NCBI GenBank assembly: GCA_024404915.1
Contig: JAKSPJ010000012.1
Coordinates: 16,871 to 80,870 of the forward strand
DNA from: Oscillospiraceae bacterium
GTDB taxonomy: Bacteria; Bacillota; Clostridia; Oscillospirales; Ruminococcaceae
Length of the DNA stretch: 64,000 nt
Direction: 5' to 3'
Under the pieces are notes generated by a model. It was given only the letters and a program-made list of their open reading frames with translations. It did no database searches and had not been told where the DNA came from. Shown in pieces: positions 26,749-35,598 of this stretch. The position numbers and the translations under genes were made by a program. Within the stretch, counting starts at the first letter, position 1. Every line of letters starts with the position of its first letter.

Positions 26749-26893
26749 AAAGATAAACATTTAAGGAAATAACATATAGAGCAGACTGTTCAGAATCAAA
26801 ATCAAGTTGTCAGGTGCGCATTATGAAGTGCTTCGGACACAGGGGAAAAAGAATATCGCATGGCAATAGCGGTAACATGAAAGGGGAAAGTAT

Positions 26894-27883
26894 ATGCAGG
26901 GGAAAGTAGTGAATGGAGTATCTCTTCCGCATATTCCATGGCAGGAAAAACCGGAGGGGTGCAAAGATGTTATCTGGCGTTATCAGCAGAATCCTGTGAT
27001 TGAAAGAGATCACCTGGAGATGTCAAACAGCATTTTTAATAGTGCAGTTGTTCCCTTCGAGGATGGTTTTGCAGGTGTTTTTCGTGTGGATGATAAGGCA
27101 CGGAATATGGAACTTCATGCAGGTTTTTCAAAGGATGGCCTGCAATGGGAAATTTCCGAAGAACGCATACAGTTCGTAAAAACCAACGATGAAATCCAGG
27201 ATTTTCAGTACGGCTATGACCCGAGAGTGGTATGGATTGAGGACCGGTATTATGTAACCTGGTGCAATGCTTATGGCTGGAAACCCACCATCGGCATAGC
27301 ATATACCTTTGATTTCCGTACTTTCTATCAGATGGAAAACGCATTTCTGCCGTTCAATCGAAACGGCGTGCTGTTTCCGAGAAAGATTCAGGGCAATTAT
27401 ATGATGCTGAGCCGTCCGTCGGACAGCGGACATACGCCTTTCGGAGACATCTATATTTCTCAGTCTCCGGATTTGACCTACTGGGGAAAGCATCGTCATG
27501 TTATGTCACCGAGCATGGGCTGGGAGTCCACAAAAATCGGTGCAGGCCCCATTCCCATTGAAACGGATCAGGGTTGGCTGATGTTCTATCATGGCGTACT
27601 GACCTCCTGCAACGGCTTTGTATACAGCTTTTCAGCAGCGCTGCTTGATCTGAATGAACCGTGGCGTGTCCTGAAACGTGGAAGGGAATATCTGTTGAAT
27701 CCCCGTACGATGTATGAATGTGTGGGCGATGTTCCGAATGTCACCTTCCCATGCGCCGGCCTGGCAGATGCAGACACTGGCAGAATCGCCATATATTATG
27801 GCTGCGCAGATACCTGCACAAGTTTGTGTTTTACCACAGTAAACGATGTGCTTTCCTGGCTGGATACCCATTCTCAATGTTAA
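26894..27883 (+). CDS. GH130 beta-1,4-mannooligosaccharide phosphorylase-type enzyme
   Basis: 329 residues, a five-bladed propeller of GH130. Recognisable segments are [20 protein letters not shown] (start of blade 1), [18 protein letters not shown] (with the conserved Asp), [20 protein letters not shown] and the blade-5 phrase NVTFPCAGL. The opening [15 protein letters not shown] is like that of the Ruminococcus albus mannooligosaccharide phosphorylase RaMP2 (GH130_2). Such enzymes split beta-1,4-mannosyl bonds with phosphate to give mannose 1-phosphate. No signal peptide is present, so it acts in the cytoplasm. The ATG follows GGGGAAAG. It stands alone, with its own promoter and terminator, divergent from the CE2 esterase. 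Confidence 0.9.
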   Translation: MQGKVVNGVSLPHIPWQEKPEGCKDVIWRYQQNPVIERDHLEMSNSIFNSAVVPFEDGFAGVFRVDDKARNMELHAGFSKDGLQWEISEERIQFVKTNDEIQDFQYGYDPRVVWIEDRYYVTWCNAYGWKPTIGIAYTFDFRTFYQMENAFLPFNRNGVLFPRKIQGNYMMLSRPSDSGHTPFGDIYISQSPDLTYWGKHRHVMSPSMGWESTKIGAGPIPIETDQGWLMFYHGVLTSCNGFVYSFSAALLDLNEPWRVLKRGREYLLNPRTMYECVGDVPNVTFPCAGLADADTGRIAIYYGCADTCTSLCFTTVNDVLSWLDTHSQC

Positions 27884-27891
27884 AAAGAGCG

Positions 27892-27926
27892 AAGGAATAC
27901 CTGTTCATCGGGTATTCCTTTTTTAT
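27892..27926 (+). terminator. Terminator after GH130
   Basis: Ten-bp inverted repeat AAGGAATACC (27892-27901) / GGTATTCCTT (27911-27920) followed by TTTTATA. Confidence 0.9.
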
Positions 27927-28147
27927 ACCCTGATGATGTGATACGCTTAATTATGGCACTCCCGCACATAGAATAGGAACGCCTGGGGGCTTTGCACAGA
28001 ATCTGCATGCATATTTTCCGCCATAATCTGCAAAAATCCCTTGACATACAACAGTATGCCTTCGGTCTTTTCGTGAATTCTGACGAAAAATCTGACGGTG
28101 CATCTTCTGAACAGTCTTTGTGCGGTATTGCTTTAAGCCGAAAAATG

Positions 28148-28176
28148 TTGACAAAAAGGATTGAATGTGCTATAAT
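28148..28176 (+). promoter_or_regulatory. Promoter of the zur-znuACB operon
   Basis: TTGACA (28148-28153), 17-nt spacer, TATAAT (28171-28176). The predicted start near 28183 falls within the Fur-type box. Confidence 0.85.
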
Positions 28177-28180
28177 ATCA

Positions 28181-28205
28181 ATTGAAAATGATACTTATTT
28201 TCAAT
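28181..28205. promoter_or_regulatory. Fur/Zur-type operator
   Basis: Inverted repeat ATTGAAAAT (28181-28189) / ATTTTCAAT (28197-28205). The core GAAAATGATACTTATTTTC (28184-28202) agrees with the classical 19-bp Fur box at 15 of 19 positions. It overlaps the transcription start of the metal operon, which fits repression by the first gene product. Confidence 0.75.
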
Positions 28206-28226
28206 TTCGTGAAAGGGATGAGGTAT

Positions 28227-28676
28227 TTGCAGCGAAAGACAGGTTATCAGACAAAACAGAAAGCCATGATACTGAAATTTTTGCAGCAGAACAAAGAACA
28301 GCACATGACTGCAACGGAATTATTATATCTGTTGACGGAAAATGGTACACCTATGGGTGCAGCTACGGTTTATCGTCAGTTGGAAAAACTGGAGGCGGAA
28401 GGCCGTGTCCGGCGGTATGTGATGGACGATCGTGGCAGTGCATGCTGGCAGTATCTGGATGAACACACAGAATGTCATCAGCATTTTCATCTGAAGTGTA
28501 CTGCCTGCGGGACATTGTATCATCTTGCATGTGAGCATCTCCAGGAAATCACTGCCCATGTTGGCACGAATCATGCATTTCAGATTGATTTGTCCAGGAC
28601 CGTTTTTTATGGTATCTGCAAACACTGTCAGGGTGATGCCGTGCAGATGGATACAGAAGGAGGAAAGAATGACTGA
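28227..28676 (+). CDS. zur: Fur family metalloregulator, probably Zur
   Basis: 149 residues from TTG 28227, chosen because AAAGGG lies 9 nt upstream; an in-frame ATG at 28218 abuts that site and would have no spacing. The N-terminal winged helix (TATELLYLLTENGTPMGAATVYRQLEKLE) binds DNA, and the C-terminal dimer domain has HQHFHLKCTACG and CKHC, the paired CxxC structural zinc site and a His-rich sensory site. Being first in an operon with a zinc-type ABC transporter, and with a Fur-like box at its promoter, it is most likely a zinc uptake repressor that also controls itself. Fur or PerR roles cannot be excluded by sequence alone. Confidence 0.85.
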   Translation: MQRKTGYQTKQKAMILKFLQQNKEQHMTATELLYLLTENGTPMGAATVYRQLEKLEAEGRVRRYVMDDRGSACWQYLDEHTECHQHFHLKCTACGTLYHLACEHLQEITAHVGTNHAFQIDLSRTVFYGICKHCQGDAVQMDTEGGKND

Positions 28677-29625
28677 GAATTTGAAACAAAGATTATTGGC
28701 CCTTGGATGTGCAGGCGTTTTAAGCAGTCTGTTATTGGCTTCCTGCGGCAGTCAGCCGCAGGAGGAGAATCAGCTGAAAATTGTCTCAACGGTGTATGCA
28801 GCCTATGACCTGGCATATCAGTTAACAGAGGATTTTTCGGGAGAGGTTCAGCAGAAACTCTTATTAACCCCAGGTGGTGAAAGCCATTCCTATGAACCGA
28901 CACCAATGGATGTCGCAGCCATTCAGAACTGTGATCTGTTTATTTATGTGGGCGGTCCGTCGGAAACCTGGGCCAATACGCTGATAGAAACCACCCGGAA
29001 GGACAAAAAGAATATCCGGCTGTTTGATTATGTGGACCTGCTGGATGAAGAAATCACAGAGGGCATGCAGGCGGAAGCAGAGGAAGAAGATACGGAACCA
29101 GATGAACACATCTGGACATCGCCCGCCAATGCCGACGACATTCTGCGTGCAATCCGTGACGGTATTCAGAGTGCTGCAACAGAAGAGCAGGCAGCAAGCT
29201 GTAATGCAAAGTATGATAAGATACATGAAGAGCTGATGGCACTGGATGCAGAAGCCAGAGAAATCCAGGAGAATGGCGCAGATAAAACACTTGTGTTTGC
29301 GGATCGTTTTCCGTTCCGCTATCTGACGGATGCATACCATTGGAAATATGCAGCTGCATTTCCGGGATGCTCAGGGGATACAGATGTGTCTTCTGCCACA
29401 TTGTCAAGCCTCATTACCAAGGTGAAAGAGGAAAACATTGACACGGTATTCTATCTGGAAAACTCAACCCGGAAAATTGCAGATGCAATCTGCAGCGCAA
29501 CGGATGCAAAAGCAGTCATGATGCAGTCCATGAATAATGTGACAAACGAAGAATTTGAGAATCATGTGCATTATCAGGCACTGATGGAGCAAAACCTGAA
29601 TGCAATACGGGAGGCCTTAACCTGA
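28669..29625 (+). CDS. znuA: Zinc ABC transporter substrate-binding lipoprotein
   Basis: 318 residues starting at ATG 28669 behind AGAAGGAGG and overlapping the zur stop by 8 bp. Its lipobox LLASC has Cys26. The cluster A-I (ZnuA/TroA) fold is shown by IVSTVYAAYDLAYQL, the ligand His in PGGESHSYEPTPMD and a second His after the acidic loop (EPDEHIW). The third usual His position reads FADRFPFRYL instead, as in a clostridial subfamily, and the usual His-rich loop is replaced by Glu/Asp (AEAEEEDTEPDEH). It captures metal outside the membrane for ZnuBC. Zinc is likely, manganese possible. Confidence 0.9.
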   Translation: MTENLKQRLLALGCAGVLSSLLLASCGSQPQEENQLKIVSTVYAAYDLAYQLTEDFSGEVQQKLLLTPGGESHSYEPTPMDVAAIQNCDLFIYVGGPSETWANTLIETTRKDKKNIRLFDYVDLLDEEITEGMQAEAEEEDTEPDEHIWTSPANADDILRAIRDGIQSAATEEQAASCNAKYDKIHEELMALDAEAREIQENGADKTLVFADRFPFRYLTDAYHWKYAAAFPGCSGDTDVSSATLSSLITKVKEENIDTVFYLENSTRKIADAICSATDAKAVMMQSMNNVTNEEFENHVHYQALMEQNLNAIREALT

Positions 29626-30389
29626 TGGCTTATATTACATGCAAAGATATTACCCTGCGGTATGACGCATTGGTTGTACAGGAAAAACTAAGCTTTGAAG
29701 TCAACAAAGGAGATTACCTGTGTATTGTTGGAGAAAACGGTTCCGGAAAAAGTACATTGATGAAGTGCCTTTTGGGACTGAAGCAAGTGGATAGCGGAAC
29801 GCTTTCCTACGGAGACGGCCTGAAAAAAAATGAAATCGGATATCTTCCGCAGCAAAGTCAGATTCAGCGTTCATTTCCTGCTTCGGTCAGGGAGGTTGTA
29901 CTGTCCGGATGTCTGAATCATCGCATCATTCATCCATTTTACAGTAAGGCTGAGAAACAGCGTGCCGCAGAGCAGATGGAATGTCTGAATATCACCGCCC
30001 TTGCAGACCGTAGTTACCGTGAACTGTCAGGCGGTCAGCAGCAGCGTGTATTGCTTGCAAGAGCGCTTTGCGCCACGCAAAAACTATTGATTCTGGATGA
30101 ACCGCTGACTGGCCTGGATCCTCTGGTTGCCACAGAACTTTACAGCATTCTCCAGCATATTCATGATGCCCACGGCATTACAATTATCATGGTAACACAT
30201 GATGTGGAATGTGCGGTGCGCCATGCAAAATCCATTTTGCATATAGGAAAGAAAGAGAGCTTTTTCGGCTCCAGTGAGGCTTATGAAAACAGTGCACTGG
30301 GCAGAAGATTTCTGGGGGAATCCCTGGAAGCGGAGGCATGTTCCAATTGTGCCCATGAACATGAACCGGCAGAAAAGGAGGAAAACTGA
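29625..30389 (+). CDS. znuC: Zinc ABC transporter ATP-binding protein
   Basis: 254 residues with Walker A GENGSGKST (about 36-44), Q-loop LPQQSQ, signature LSGGQQQR and Walker B LLILDEP, then the H-loop MVTHD. The ATG overlaps the znuA stop (TGATG), indicating coupled translation. The C-terminal tail is rich in Cys/His (EACSNCAHEHEP), which could sense or bind zinc. It powers metal uptake through ZnuB. Confidence 0.92.
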   Translation: MAYITCKDITLRYDALVVQEKLSFEVNKGDYLCIVGENGSGKSTLMKCLLGLKQVDSGTLSYGDGLKKNEIGYLPQQSQIQRSFPASVREVVLSGCLNHRIIHPFYSKAEKQRAAEQMECLNITALADRSYRELSGGQQQRVLLARALCATQKLLILDEPLTGLDPLVATELYSILQHIHDAHGITIIMVTHDVECAVRHAKSILHIGKKESFFGSSEAYENSALGRRFLGESLEAEACSNCAHEHEPAEKEEN

Positions 30390-31216
30390 TGCATTCATTT
30401 TCAGAGATTTTCACCCCCGAGTTTGTGTCTGTCATATTATTGCCTGCTTTGATAGCCGGCGTTGCAGTGAGCCTGTGTGCAAGTCTGCTGGGTGTCAGTC
30501 TGGTTCTGAAACGCTGCTCTATGATTGGTGACGGCTTATCCCATGTAGGGTACGGCACACTTTGCATTGCTGTTGCACTGGGATGGGCACCGATGCAGTT
30601 TACGATTCCTATTGTAATAATCGCTGCCTATATTTTACTTCGTCTGTCAGAGAACAGCAGCCTGGGAGGAGACACTGCAATTGCATTATTCTCCACATCT
30701 GCGCTGGCATTGGGCATACTGGTATCGTCAAAAGCCAATCTGACAACAGATGTGAGCCACTATATGTTTGGCAGTATTCTGGCCATGACACGCAGCGATG
30801 TCATTTTCAGTGTGATTCTCAGCATTTGCGTGATTGCAGTATATATTTTGTTCTATGACAAAATATTTGCGGTAACATTTGATGAGAATTTTGCGAAAGC
30901 CACGGGATTAAACGTGCGATTCTACAATCTGCTGATTGCTGTTTTAACAGCTGTTACTGTGGTTTTAGGCATGATGCTGATGGGCGCACTGCTGATTTCC
31001 AGTTTAATGATTTTTCCTGCGGTAACCGCCATGCGGCTCTGCAAGCGGTTCCGCTCCGTGATTGTTGCCGCTTTTCTCATTTCCATCGGATGTTTTCTGA
31101 TTGGCTTGTTCCTGTCCCTTTGTATGGATACTGCGGTTGGCGCAAGTGTAATTATTGTGAATCTGGCAGTATTCATCATTGCAAATCTGGTTTCAGGCTT
31201 CAAAAAAAGCAAATAA
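30389..31216 (+). CDS. znuB: Zinc ABC transporter permease
   Basis: 275 residues with about eight membrane helices and the ABC-3 family segments SLLGVSLVLKRCSMIGDGLSHVGYGTL and MGALLISSLMIFPAVTAMRL. It forms the channel of the zinc importer. The ATG overlaps the znuC stop (TGATG), closing a four-gene operon with zur, znuA and znuC. Confidence 0.92.
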   Translation: MHSFSEIFTPEFVSVILLPALIAGVAVSLCASLLGVSLVLKRCSMIGDGLSHVGYGTLCIAVALGWAPMQFTIPIVIIAAYILLRLSENSSLGGDTAIALFSTSALALGILVSSKANLTTDVSHYMFGSILAMTRSDVIFSVILSICVIAVYILFYDKIFAVTFDENFAKATGLNVRFYNLLIAVLTAVTVVLGMMLMGALLISSLMIFPAVTAMRLCKRFRSVIVAAFLISIGCFLIGLFLSLCMDTAVGASVIIVNLAVFIIANLVSGFKKSK

Positions 31217-31310
31217 GAATTCTGTAAGAATCAGAGAACAATATTTCTGCGAACAGATCCTGAAAACATTTTAAAAAATTGTAAAAATCGATTGAATTGA
31301 ACATTGTGTA

Positions 31311-31339
31311 TTGCAATTATTCTGCTGGAGATGTATAAT
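31311..31339 (+). promoter_or_regulatory. Promoter of the alcohol dehydrogenase gene
   Basis: TTGCAA (31311-31316), 17-nt spacer, TATAAT (31334-31339), about 32 bp before the ATG at 31372. Confidence 0.75.
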
Positions 31340-31371
31340 GAAAAAGTCGATGATTGACGAAGGAGGATTTT

Positions 31372-32553
31372 ATGGAGAATTTTAATTTTTATAGTCCGAC
31401 TGAATTTGTCTTTGGAAAAGACCGTGAGAATGAATGCGGAAAATATGTGAAGCAGTACGGCGGTACAAAAGTGCTTCTGCATTTCGGCGGCGGTTCTGCT
31501 GTCCGTTCCGGTTTGCTGGATCGCATTCAGAATTCACTGAATGAAGCCGGAATTCCCTTTGTTGCCCTTGGCGGTGTAAAGCCGAATCCCCGTGATACAC
31601 TGGTATATGAGGGTATCCGTATTTGCCGTGAGCAGAATATTGATTTTATTCTTGCAGTAGGCGGCGGTTCTGTCATTGACTCCGCAAAGGCGATTGCAGC
31701 AGGAACGGTATATGAAGGCGATTTCTGGGATTTCTATTCCGGAAAGGCTGTGGTTGAGAAGGCTTTGCCGGTTGCTACGGTGCTCACCATCGCTGCAGCA
31801 GGCAGTGAAGGTTCCGGTGATTCCGTAATAACTAAGGAAGACGGCATGCTGAAGCGTGGCACAGGATCTCCTGCACTTCGCCCGCGTTTTTCCGTATTGA
31901 ATCCGGAATTAACCATGACGCTGCCGGCATATCAGACCGCCTGTGGCGCAACTGATATCATGGCTCATGTATTTGAGCGTTATTTCACTAATACCCAGGA
32001 GGTAGAGATTACCGACAGACTCTGCGAAGCAGTTCTCATGACAATGCTGAAAGAAACACCTCGTGTGATTGCAGATCCTATGCATTATGAAGCAAGGGCA
32101 AATATCATGTGGGCAGGTACGGTCGCCCATACAAACATTGTCGGTGTTGGCAGACAGCAGGATTGGAACAGCCATAATCTGGAACATGAGCTTTCCGGCT
32201 TGTATGACATTGCACATGGCGCAGGCCTTGCAGTGATTATGCCATCCTGGATGGAATATGTCTATCAGCACAATCCGATGCGTTTTGCACAGATGGCCAC
32301 CCGTGTTTTCGGCTGCCAGATGAATTTTGAGAATCCTTCTGACACAGCTTTGGAAGGCATTGCATGCTTCAGAAAATTCCTGCACAGTATTGGTATGCCT
32401 ATCAACTTCACTGAAGCCGGCGCAAAGGCCGAGGATATTCCTGTTTTGGTGGAAAAGCTTGGCGTTGGCGATGGCTGTCTCCCCGGTTTCATGAACCTGA
32501 CAGCAAAAGACGCAGAGGAGATATATAAAATTGCAGCAAACGCTGTGATTTGA
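31372..32553 (+). CDS. Iron-containing alcohol dehydrogenase (butanol dehydrogenase type)
   Basis: 393 residues. The dinucleotide motif GGGSVIDSAKAIAAG and the metal-binding His residues in HNLEHELSG and AHGAGLA mark group III Fe-alcohol dehydrogenases of the YqhD/BdhA type. They reduce aldehydes to alcohols with NADPH or NADH at the end of fermentation. The start is ATG 31372 behind AAGGAGG; an in-frame ATG at 31354 has no ribosome site. The SDR gene follows 13 bp downstream in the same operon. Confidence 0.93.
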   Translation: MENFNFYSPTEFVFGKDRENECGKYVKQYGGTKVLLHFGGGSAVRSGLLDRIQNSLNEAGIPFVALGGVKPNPRDTLVYEGIRICREQNIDFILAVGGGSVIDSAKAIAAGTVYEGDFWDFYSGKAVVEKALPVATVLTIAAAGSEGSGDSVITKEDGMLKRGTGSPALRPRFSVLNPELTMTLPAYQTACGATDIMAHVFERYFTNTQEVEITDRLCEAVLMTMLKETPRVIADPMHYEARANIMWAGTVAHTNIVGVGRQQDWNSHNLEHELSGLYDIAHGAGLAVIMPSWMEYVYQHNPMRFAQMATRVFGCQMNFENPSDTALEGIACFRKFLHSIGMPINFTEAGAKAEDIPVLVEKLGVGDGCLPGFMNLTAKDAEEIYKIAANAVI

Positions 32554-32566
32554 GAGGAGCGTTCTT

Positions 32567-33583
32567 ATGAAAATACTGTTCATTGGCGGCACAGGTACTA
32601 TTAGTATGGCGATTACCAGGCTTCTGTCTTCCCAGGGCCATGAGCTTTGGCTTCTCAATCGTGGAAACCGCAATCAGGAATTGCCTGAAAATGTGCATAC
32701 CATTTGCTGTGACATCAATGACGAAGCAGATGTTCTGAGCAAAATTGACGGCATGCAGTTTGACTGTGTGGGTGAGTTTATCGGTTTTGTGCCGGAACAG
32801 CTGGAGCGCGATTATCGTTTGTTCAAGGGCAGAACAAAGCAGTTTATTTATATCAGTTCTGCTTCTGCATATCAGAAGCCGCTGCGGAACTATGTCATTA
32901 CTGAAGAAACACCGCTGGAGAATCCTTACTGGGAATACTCCCGCAACAAAAAAGCGTGTGAGGAATATCTGCTGAAGCTTTACAAGAAAGAAGGCTTCCC
33001 GGTTACAATTGTCCGTCCGAGTCATACCTATGATGAGCGTTCTGTGCCTCTGGGTGTACACGGAGAAAAAGGCAGCTGGCAGGTAGTTCAGCGCATCAGA
33101 GAAGGCAAGCCTGTTATTATTCATGGAGACGGTACTTCACTCTGGACCATTACCCACAACAGTGATTTTGCCAAGGGATATGTCGGACTGATCGGCAATC
33201 CGAAAGCGATTGGTGAGGCTTTCCACATTACCTGCGGCATGAGTGTTACATGGAATCAGATTTATCAGGCCATTGCAGATGCAGTCGGCATGGAGCTGCA
33301 TCCTGTCTATGTTTCATCGGAGACATTGGCTGAACTCGGCGACTACGATTTTGTCGGAAGCCTGATCGGTGACAAAGCGGCATCTGTTGTGTTTGATCAG
33401 TCGAAACTAAAGCAGCTTGTGCCTGATTATAGTCCGACAATTACAGCATATCAGGGAATTCAGAGCACGGTGCATTATGTACTGGAGCATGAGGAATATC
33501 AGATTCCGGATCCTGAGTTTGATGCATGGTGTGATGCTGTAATTTCTGCTGTGTCCGCTCTGAAAACGTCATTCAGAGCATAA
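32567..33583 (+). CDS. NAD-dependent epimerase/dehydratase family protein (extended SDR)
   Basis: 338 residues. An N-terminal Rossmann fold with GGTGTISMAITRLL is followed by the active-site pattern Tyr-x3-Lys (YSRNKK, about 125-130) preceded by SSASAY. It belongs to the extended short-chain dehydrogenases that alter nucleotide sugars, within a subgroup that also includes plant chloroplast RNA-binding relatives, so the substrate is uncertain. The ATG follows AGAGGAGCG. It lies 13 bp after the alcohol dehydrogenase and ends at a strong terminator. Confidence 0.8.
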   Translation: MKILFIGGTGTISMAITRLLSSQGHELWLLNRGNRNQELPENVHTICCDINDEADVLSKIDGMQFDCVGEFIGFVPEQLERDYRLFKGRTKQFIYISSASAYQKPLRNYVITEETPLENPYWEYSRNKKACEEYLLKLYKKEGFPVTIVRPSHTYDERSVPLGVHGEKGSWQVVQRIREGKPVIIHGDGTSLWTITHNSDFAKGYVGLIGNPKAIGEAFHITCGMSVTWNQIYQAIADAVGMELHPVYVSSETLAELGDYDFVGSLIGDKAASVVFDQSKLKQLVPDYSPTITAYQGIQSTVHYVLEHEEYQIPDPEFDAWCDAVISAVSALKTSFRA

Positions 33584-33658
33584 AAAAGCTATTATCCCTC
33601 ACACCGTTGACAACAGGTAAGGAGAGGGGCCTGTTGATTATCGGTGTTCTCGAAAAAA

Positions 33659-33692
33659 CAATGGGACATCCGTCATGAAGGATGTCCCATTG
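33659..33692. terminator. Shared terminator of convergent genes
   Basis: Thirteen-bp perfect inverted repeat (33659-33671 / 33680-33692) with an 8-nt loop, an A-run before it and T-rich sequence after it, between the SDR gene and the convergent deacetylase gene. Confidence 0.85.
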
Positions 33693-33707
33693 CAATTTTA
33701 TACGGCA

Positions 33708-34631
33708 TTATTCAGTTTCGTGATTCCAGCTTGGATCATCCCATTCCGGATGCTGATCCAGTGTTTTAAATGTATAACCTCGTTCCTTAATGTCCTGAAT
33801 AACGGTTGGCAGAATATTGACGGAGCCCAATTCCGTATCATGGAACAGGAAAACGATAGGAACCTCTGGTTCATCCTTATGCCATCCCATGGAATCGTAG
33901 TAGGACTGCATAAAGAACTCTTCCTCCGGTAGACCGTTAACATTTCCCTGCTTCCATTTGTCATTATCTCCGCCGTTCCAGTCGAAATATCGGTAGTTTT
34001 CTTCTTTCAGCCTTTCAATAATACCATCATGTACCGCCTCAGCGTACTTCGTATTGGAGCCGCCGGGGAATCGAATGCAAAGCCGCTCCGGCAGTGTAAC
34101 CTGAGCTTTGGTTTCCACAGCGTCTTTCCATTGCTGAACCTCATTCATAAATGCATCTGCGGAGGCATAGCATTTGTCAAAATCATGGGTAAAGGAATGA
34201 CACGCAATGACATGGCCGCGATCAGCAGCTTCTTTCACATACTGCGGATAGATTTCCACAAACGCACCTACCGTAAAGAATGTTGCCTTCACGCCGTATT
34301 GATCCAGAATATCCAGGACAGCGGGGGTGTTTTTGCAGGGACCATCATCAAATGTCAGATAGATTTCCTTGTATCTGGTAACAGTTGTGACTGTAGTGGT
34401 TTCAGTGGTAGTGGTATCTGTCGTTGTCACCGTTGTAGTGCTTGAAGTGGTCACCATGCTGACAAGGGTTTTGGTAGTGGTTGTAACTTCTGCAGCGATG
34501 TTCTGATCTGAAACGGAGTCAGAAGAATTGTCTTTGTGCATGAAGACCTGCATGATACCAATCAGCACAAGAATACCGAAGCATACTAATAACAGCTGAA
34601 AGAGCACTGTCTGTTGTCTTTGTTTTTTCAA
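33708..34631 (-). CDS. Membrane-anchored polysaccharide deacetylase (CE4/NodB)
   Basis: 307 residues. A single N-terminal membrane anchor (about 9-30) is followed by a Thr-rich linker (about 48-85) and a NodB domain. Catalytic motifs are TFDDGP (metal Asp pair), HSFTH (two metal His), RFPGG and a late LFHD. Family members remove acetyl groups from peptidoglycan, chitin or xylan; the membrane tether suggests cell-wall GlcNAc. The start is TTG 34631, with GGAAGGAG upstream. The promoter TTGACA-17-TATAAT is divergent from that of the YczE-type gene. Confidence 0.9.
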   Translation of the reverse strand: MKKQRQQTVLFQLLLVCFGILVLIGIMQVFMHKDNSSDSVSDQNIAAEVTTTTKTLVSMVTTSSTTTVTTTDTTTTETTTVTTVTRYKEIYLTFDDGPCKNTPAVLDILDQYGVKATFFTVGAFVEIYPQYVKEAADRGHVIACHSFTHDFDKCYASADAFMNEVQQWKDAVETKAQVTLPERLCIRFPGGSNTKYAEAVHDGIIERLKEENYRYFDWNGGDNDKWKQGNVNGLPEEEFFMQSYYDSMGWHKDEPEVPIVFLFHDTELGSVNILPTVIQDIKERGYTFKTLDQHPEWDDPSWNHETE

Positions 34632-34669
34632 TTTTGAAAATCTCCTTCCGTGGACTTTTGTCAGTTTAT

Positions 34670-34698
34670 ATTATAACACACAGACCATAATCTGTCAA
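34670..34698 (-). promoter_or_regulatory. Promoter of the deacetylase gene
   Basis: Minus-strand TTGACA (34698-34693), 17-nt spacer, TATAAT (34675-34670). Confidence 0.85.
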
Positions 34699-34755
34699 GG
34701 TTTTGGCATCATGCAGATGAATCAGCAGTCATTCCGGGAAACCTGCCTTTTTTTC

Positions 34756-34784
34756 TTGACATTCTTCCGGAATGTGTGTATAAT
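34756..34784 (+). promoter_or_regulatory. Promoter of the YczE-type gene
   Basis: TTGACA (34756-34761), 17-nt spacer, TATAAT (34779-34784), about 40 bp before the ATG at 34825. Confidence 0.85.
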
Positions 34785-34824
34785 AAAGAAAATCAGGAAT
34801 ATTGAAAAAGAAGAGGATTGTATT

Positions 34825-35466
34825 ATGAAAAAAAGAATTATGATGTCTGTTCTTGGTGTCTTAACAGGCGCAGTCAGCGTTGCTGTTTTCAAGATGGCAG
34901 CATTTGGTGTCGATCCGTTTCAGTCTTTTATGAGCGGTATTGACACTGTGGTTCCCATTGGATTTGGCACGCTGTATGTTATCGTAAACGCAATTTTGCT
35001 TTCATTCAGTGTCATTTTTGACCGACACTATATTGGCATTGCAACTTTCATCAATCTGTTTCTGCTCGGCTATGTGACAGAATACTCTTATAAATTGTTT
35101 TCCATGCTGATCCCGACACCCTCCCTTTTCCTGCGGATTGTGTTTCTGATTGTTGGCATTATTATTATCTGCATCGGTTCTTCACTGTACATTACCGCTG
35201 ACCTGGGCGTTTCCACCTATGATGCGGTTGCATTGATTATGGCGAATAAATGGAAAATCGGTCCTTTTAAGTTTATCCGTGTCATTACAGATGTATGCTG
35301 TGTAATTCTTGGTACAGTTTTGTTTTTGTTTGGCGGCGGTGCCTGGAAAGGTGTTCCTGCCATTGCAGGTGTGGGAACCATTGTGACCGCATTCTTTATG
35401 GGACCTCTGATTGAATTTTTTAATGTGCACATTGCAAGACCCATGCTGGAAGGAAAAGGGAAATAA
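34825..35466 (+). CDS. YczE/YyaS/YitT family membrane protein
   Basis: 213 residues with five to six membrane helices. The phrases AAFGVDPFQSFMSGI, GTLYVIVNAILL and ITADLGVSTYDAVALIM are the two internal repeats typical of YczE/YyaS proteins, whose function is unknown. The start is ATG 34825, because AGAGGA precedes it; an in-frame ATG at 34711 lies upstream of the promoter and cannot be used. Confidence 0.8.
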   Translation: MKKRIMMSVLGVLTGAVSVAVFKMAAFGVDPFQSFMSGIDTVVPIGFGTLYVIVNAILLSFSVIFDRHYIGIATFINLFLLGYVTEYSYKLFSMLIPTPSLFLRIVFLIVGIIIICIGSSLYITADLGVSTYDAVALIMANKWKIGPFKFIRVITDVCCVILGTVLFLFGGGAWKGVPAIAGVGTIVTAFFMGPLIEFFNVHIARPMLEGKGK

Positions 35467-35542
35467 TAAGAAAACCCAGTATGCTTTGAGCAAAGACAGC
35501 TGCTTAAAAACAAGTATGCATTTGTCCTGATTATCATACAAA

Positions 35543-35571
35543 AATCTCCTGCTGCCAGTCATCAGGAGATT
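35543..35571 (+). terminator. Hairpin after the YczE-type gene
   Basis: Nine-bp inverted repeat AATCTCCTG (35543-35551) / CAGGAGATT (35563-35571) 27 bp before the next ATG. The T-run is weak, so it may instead be a leader hairpin of the dockerin gene. Confidence 0.4.
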
Positions 35572-35598
35572 CATTCTATATTATAAAGGAGAAACACT

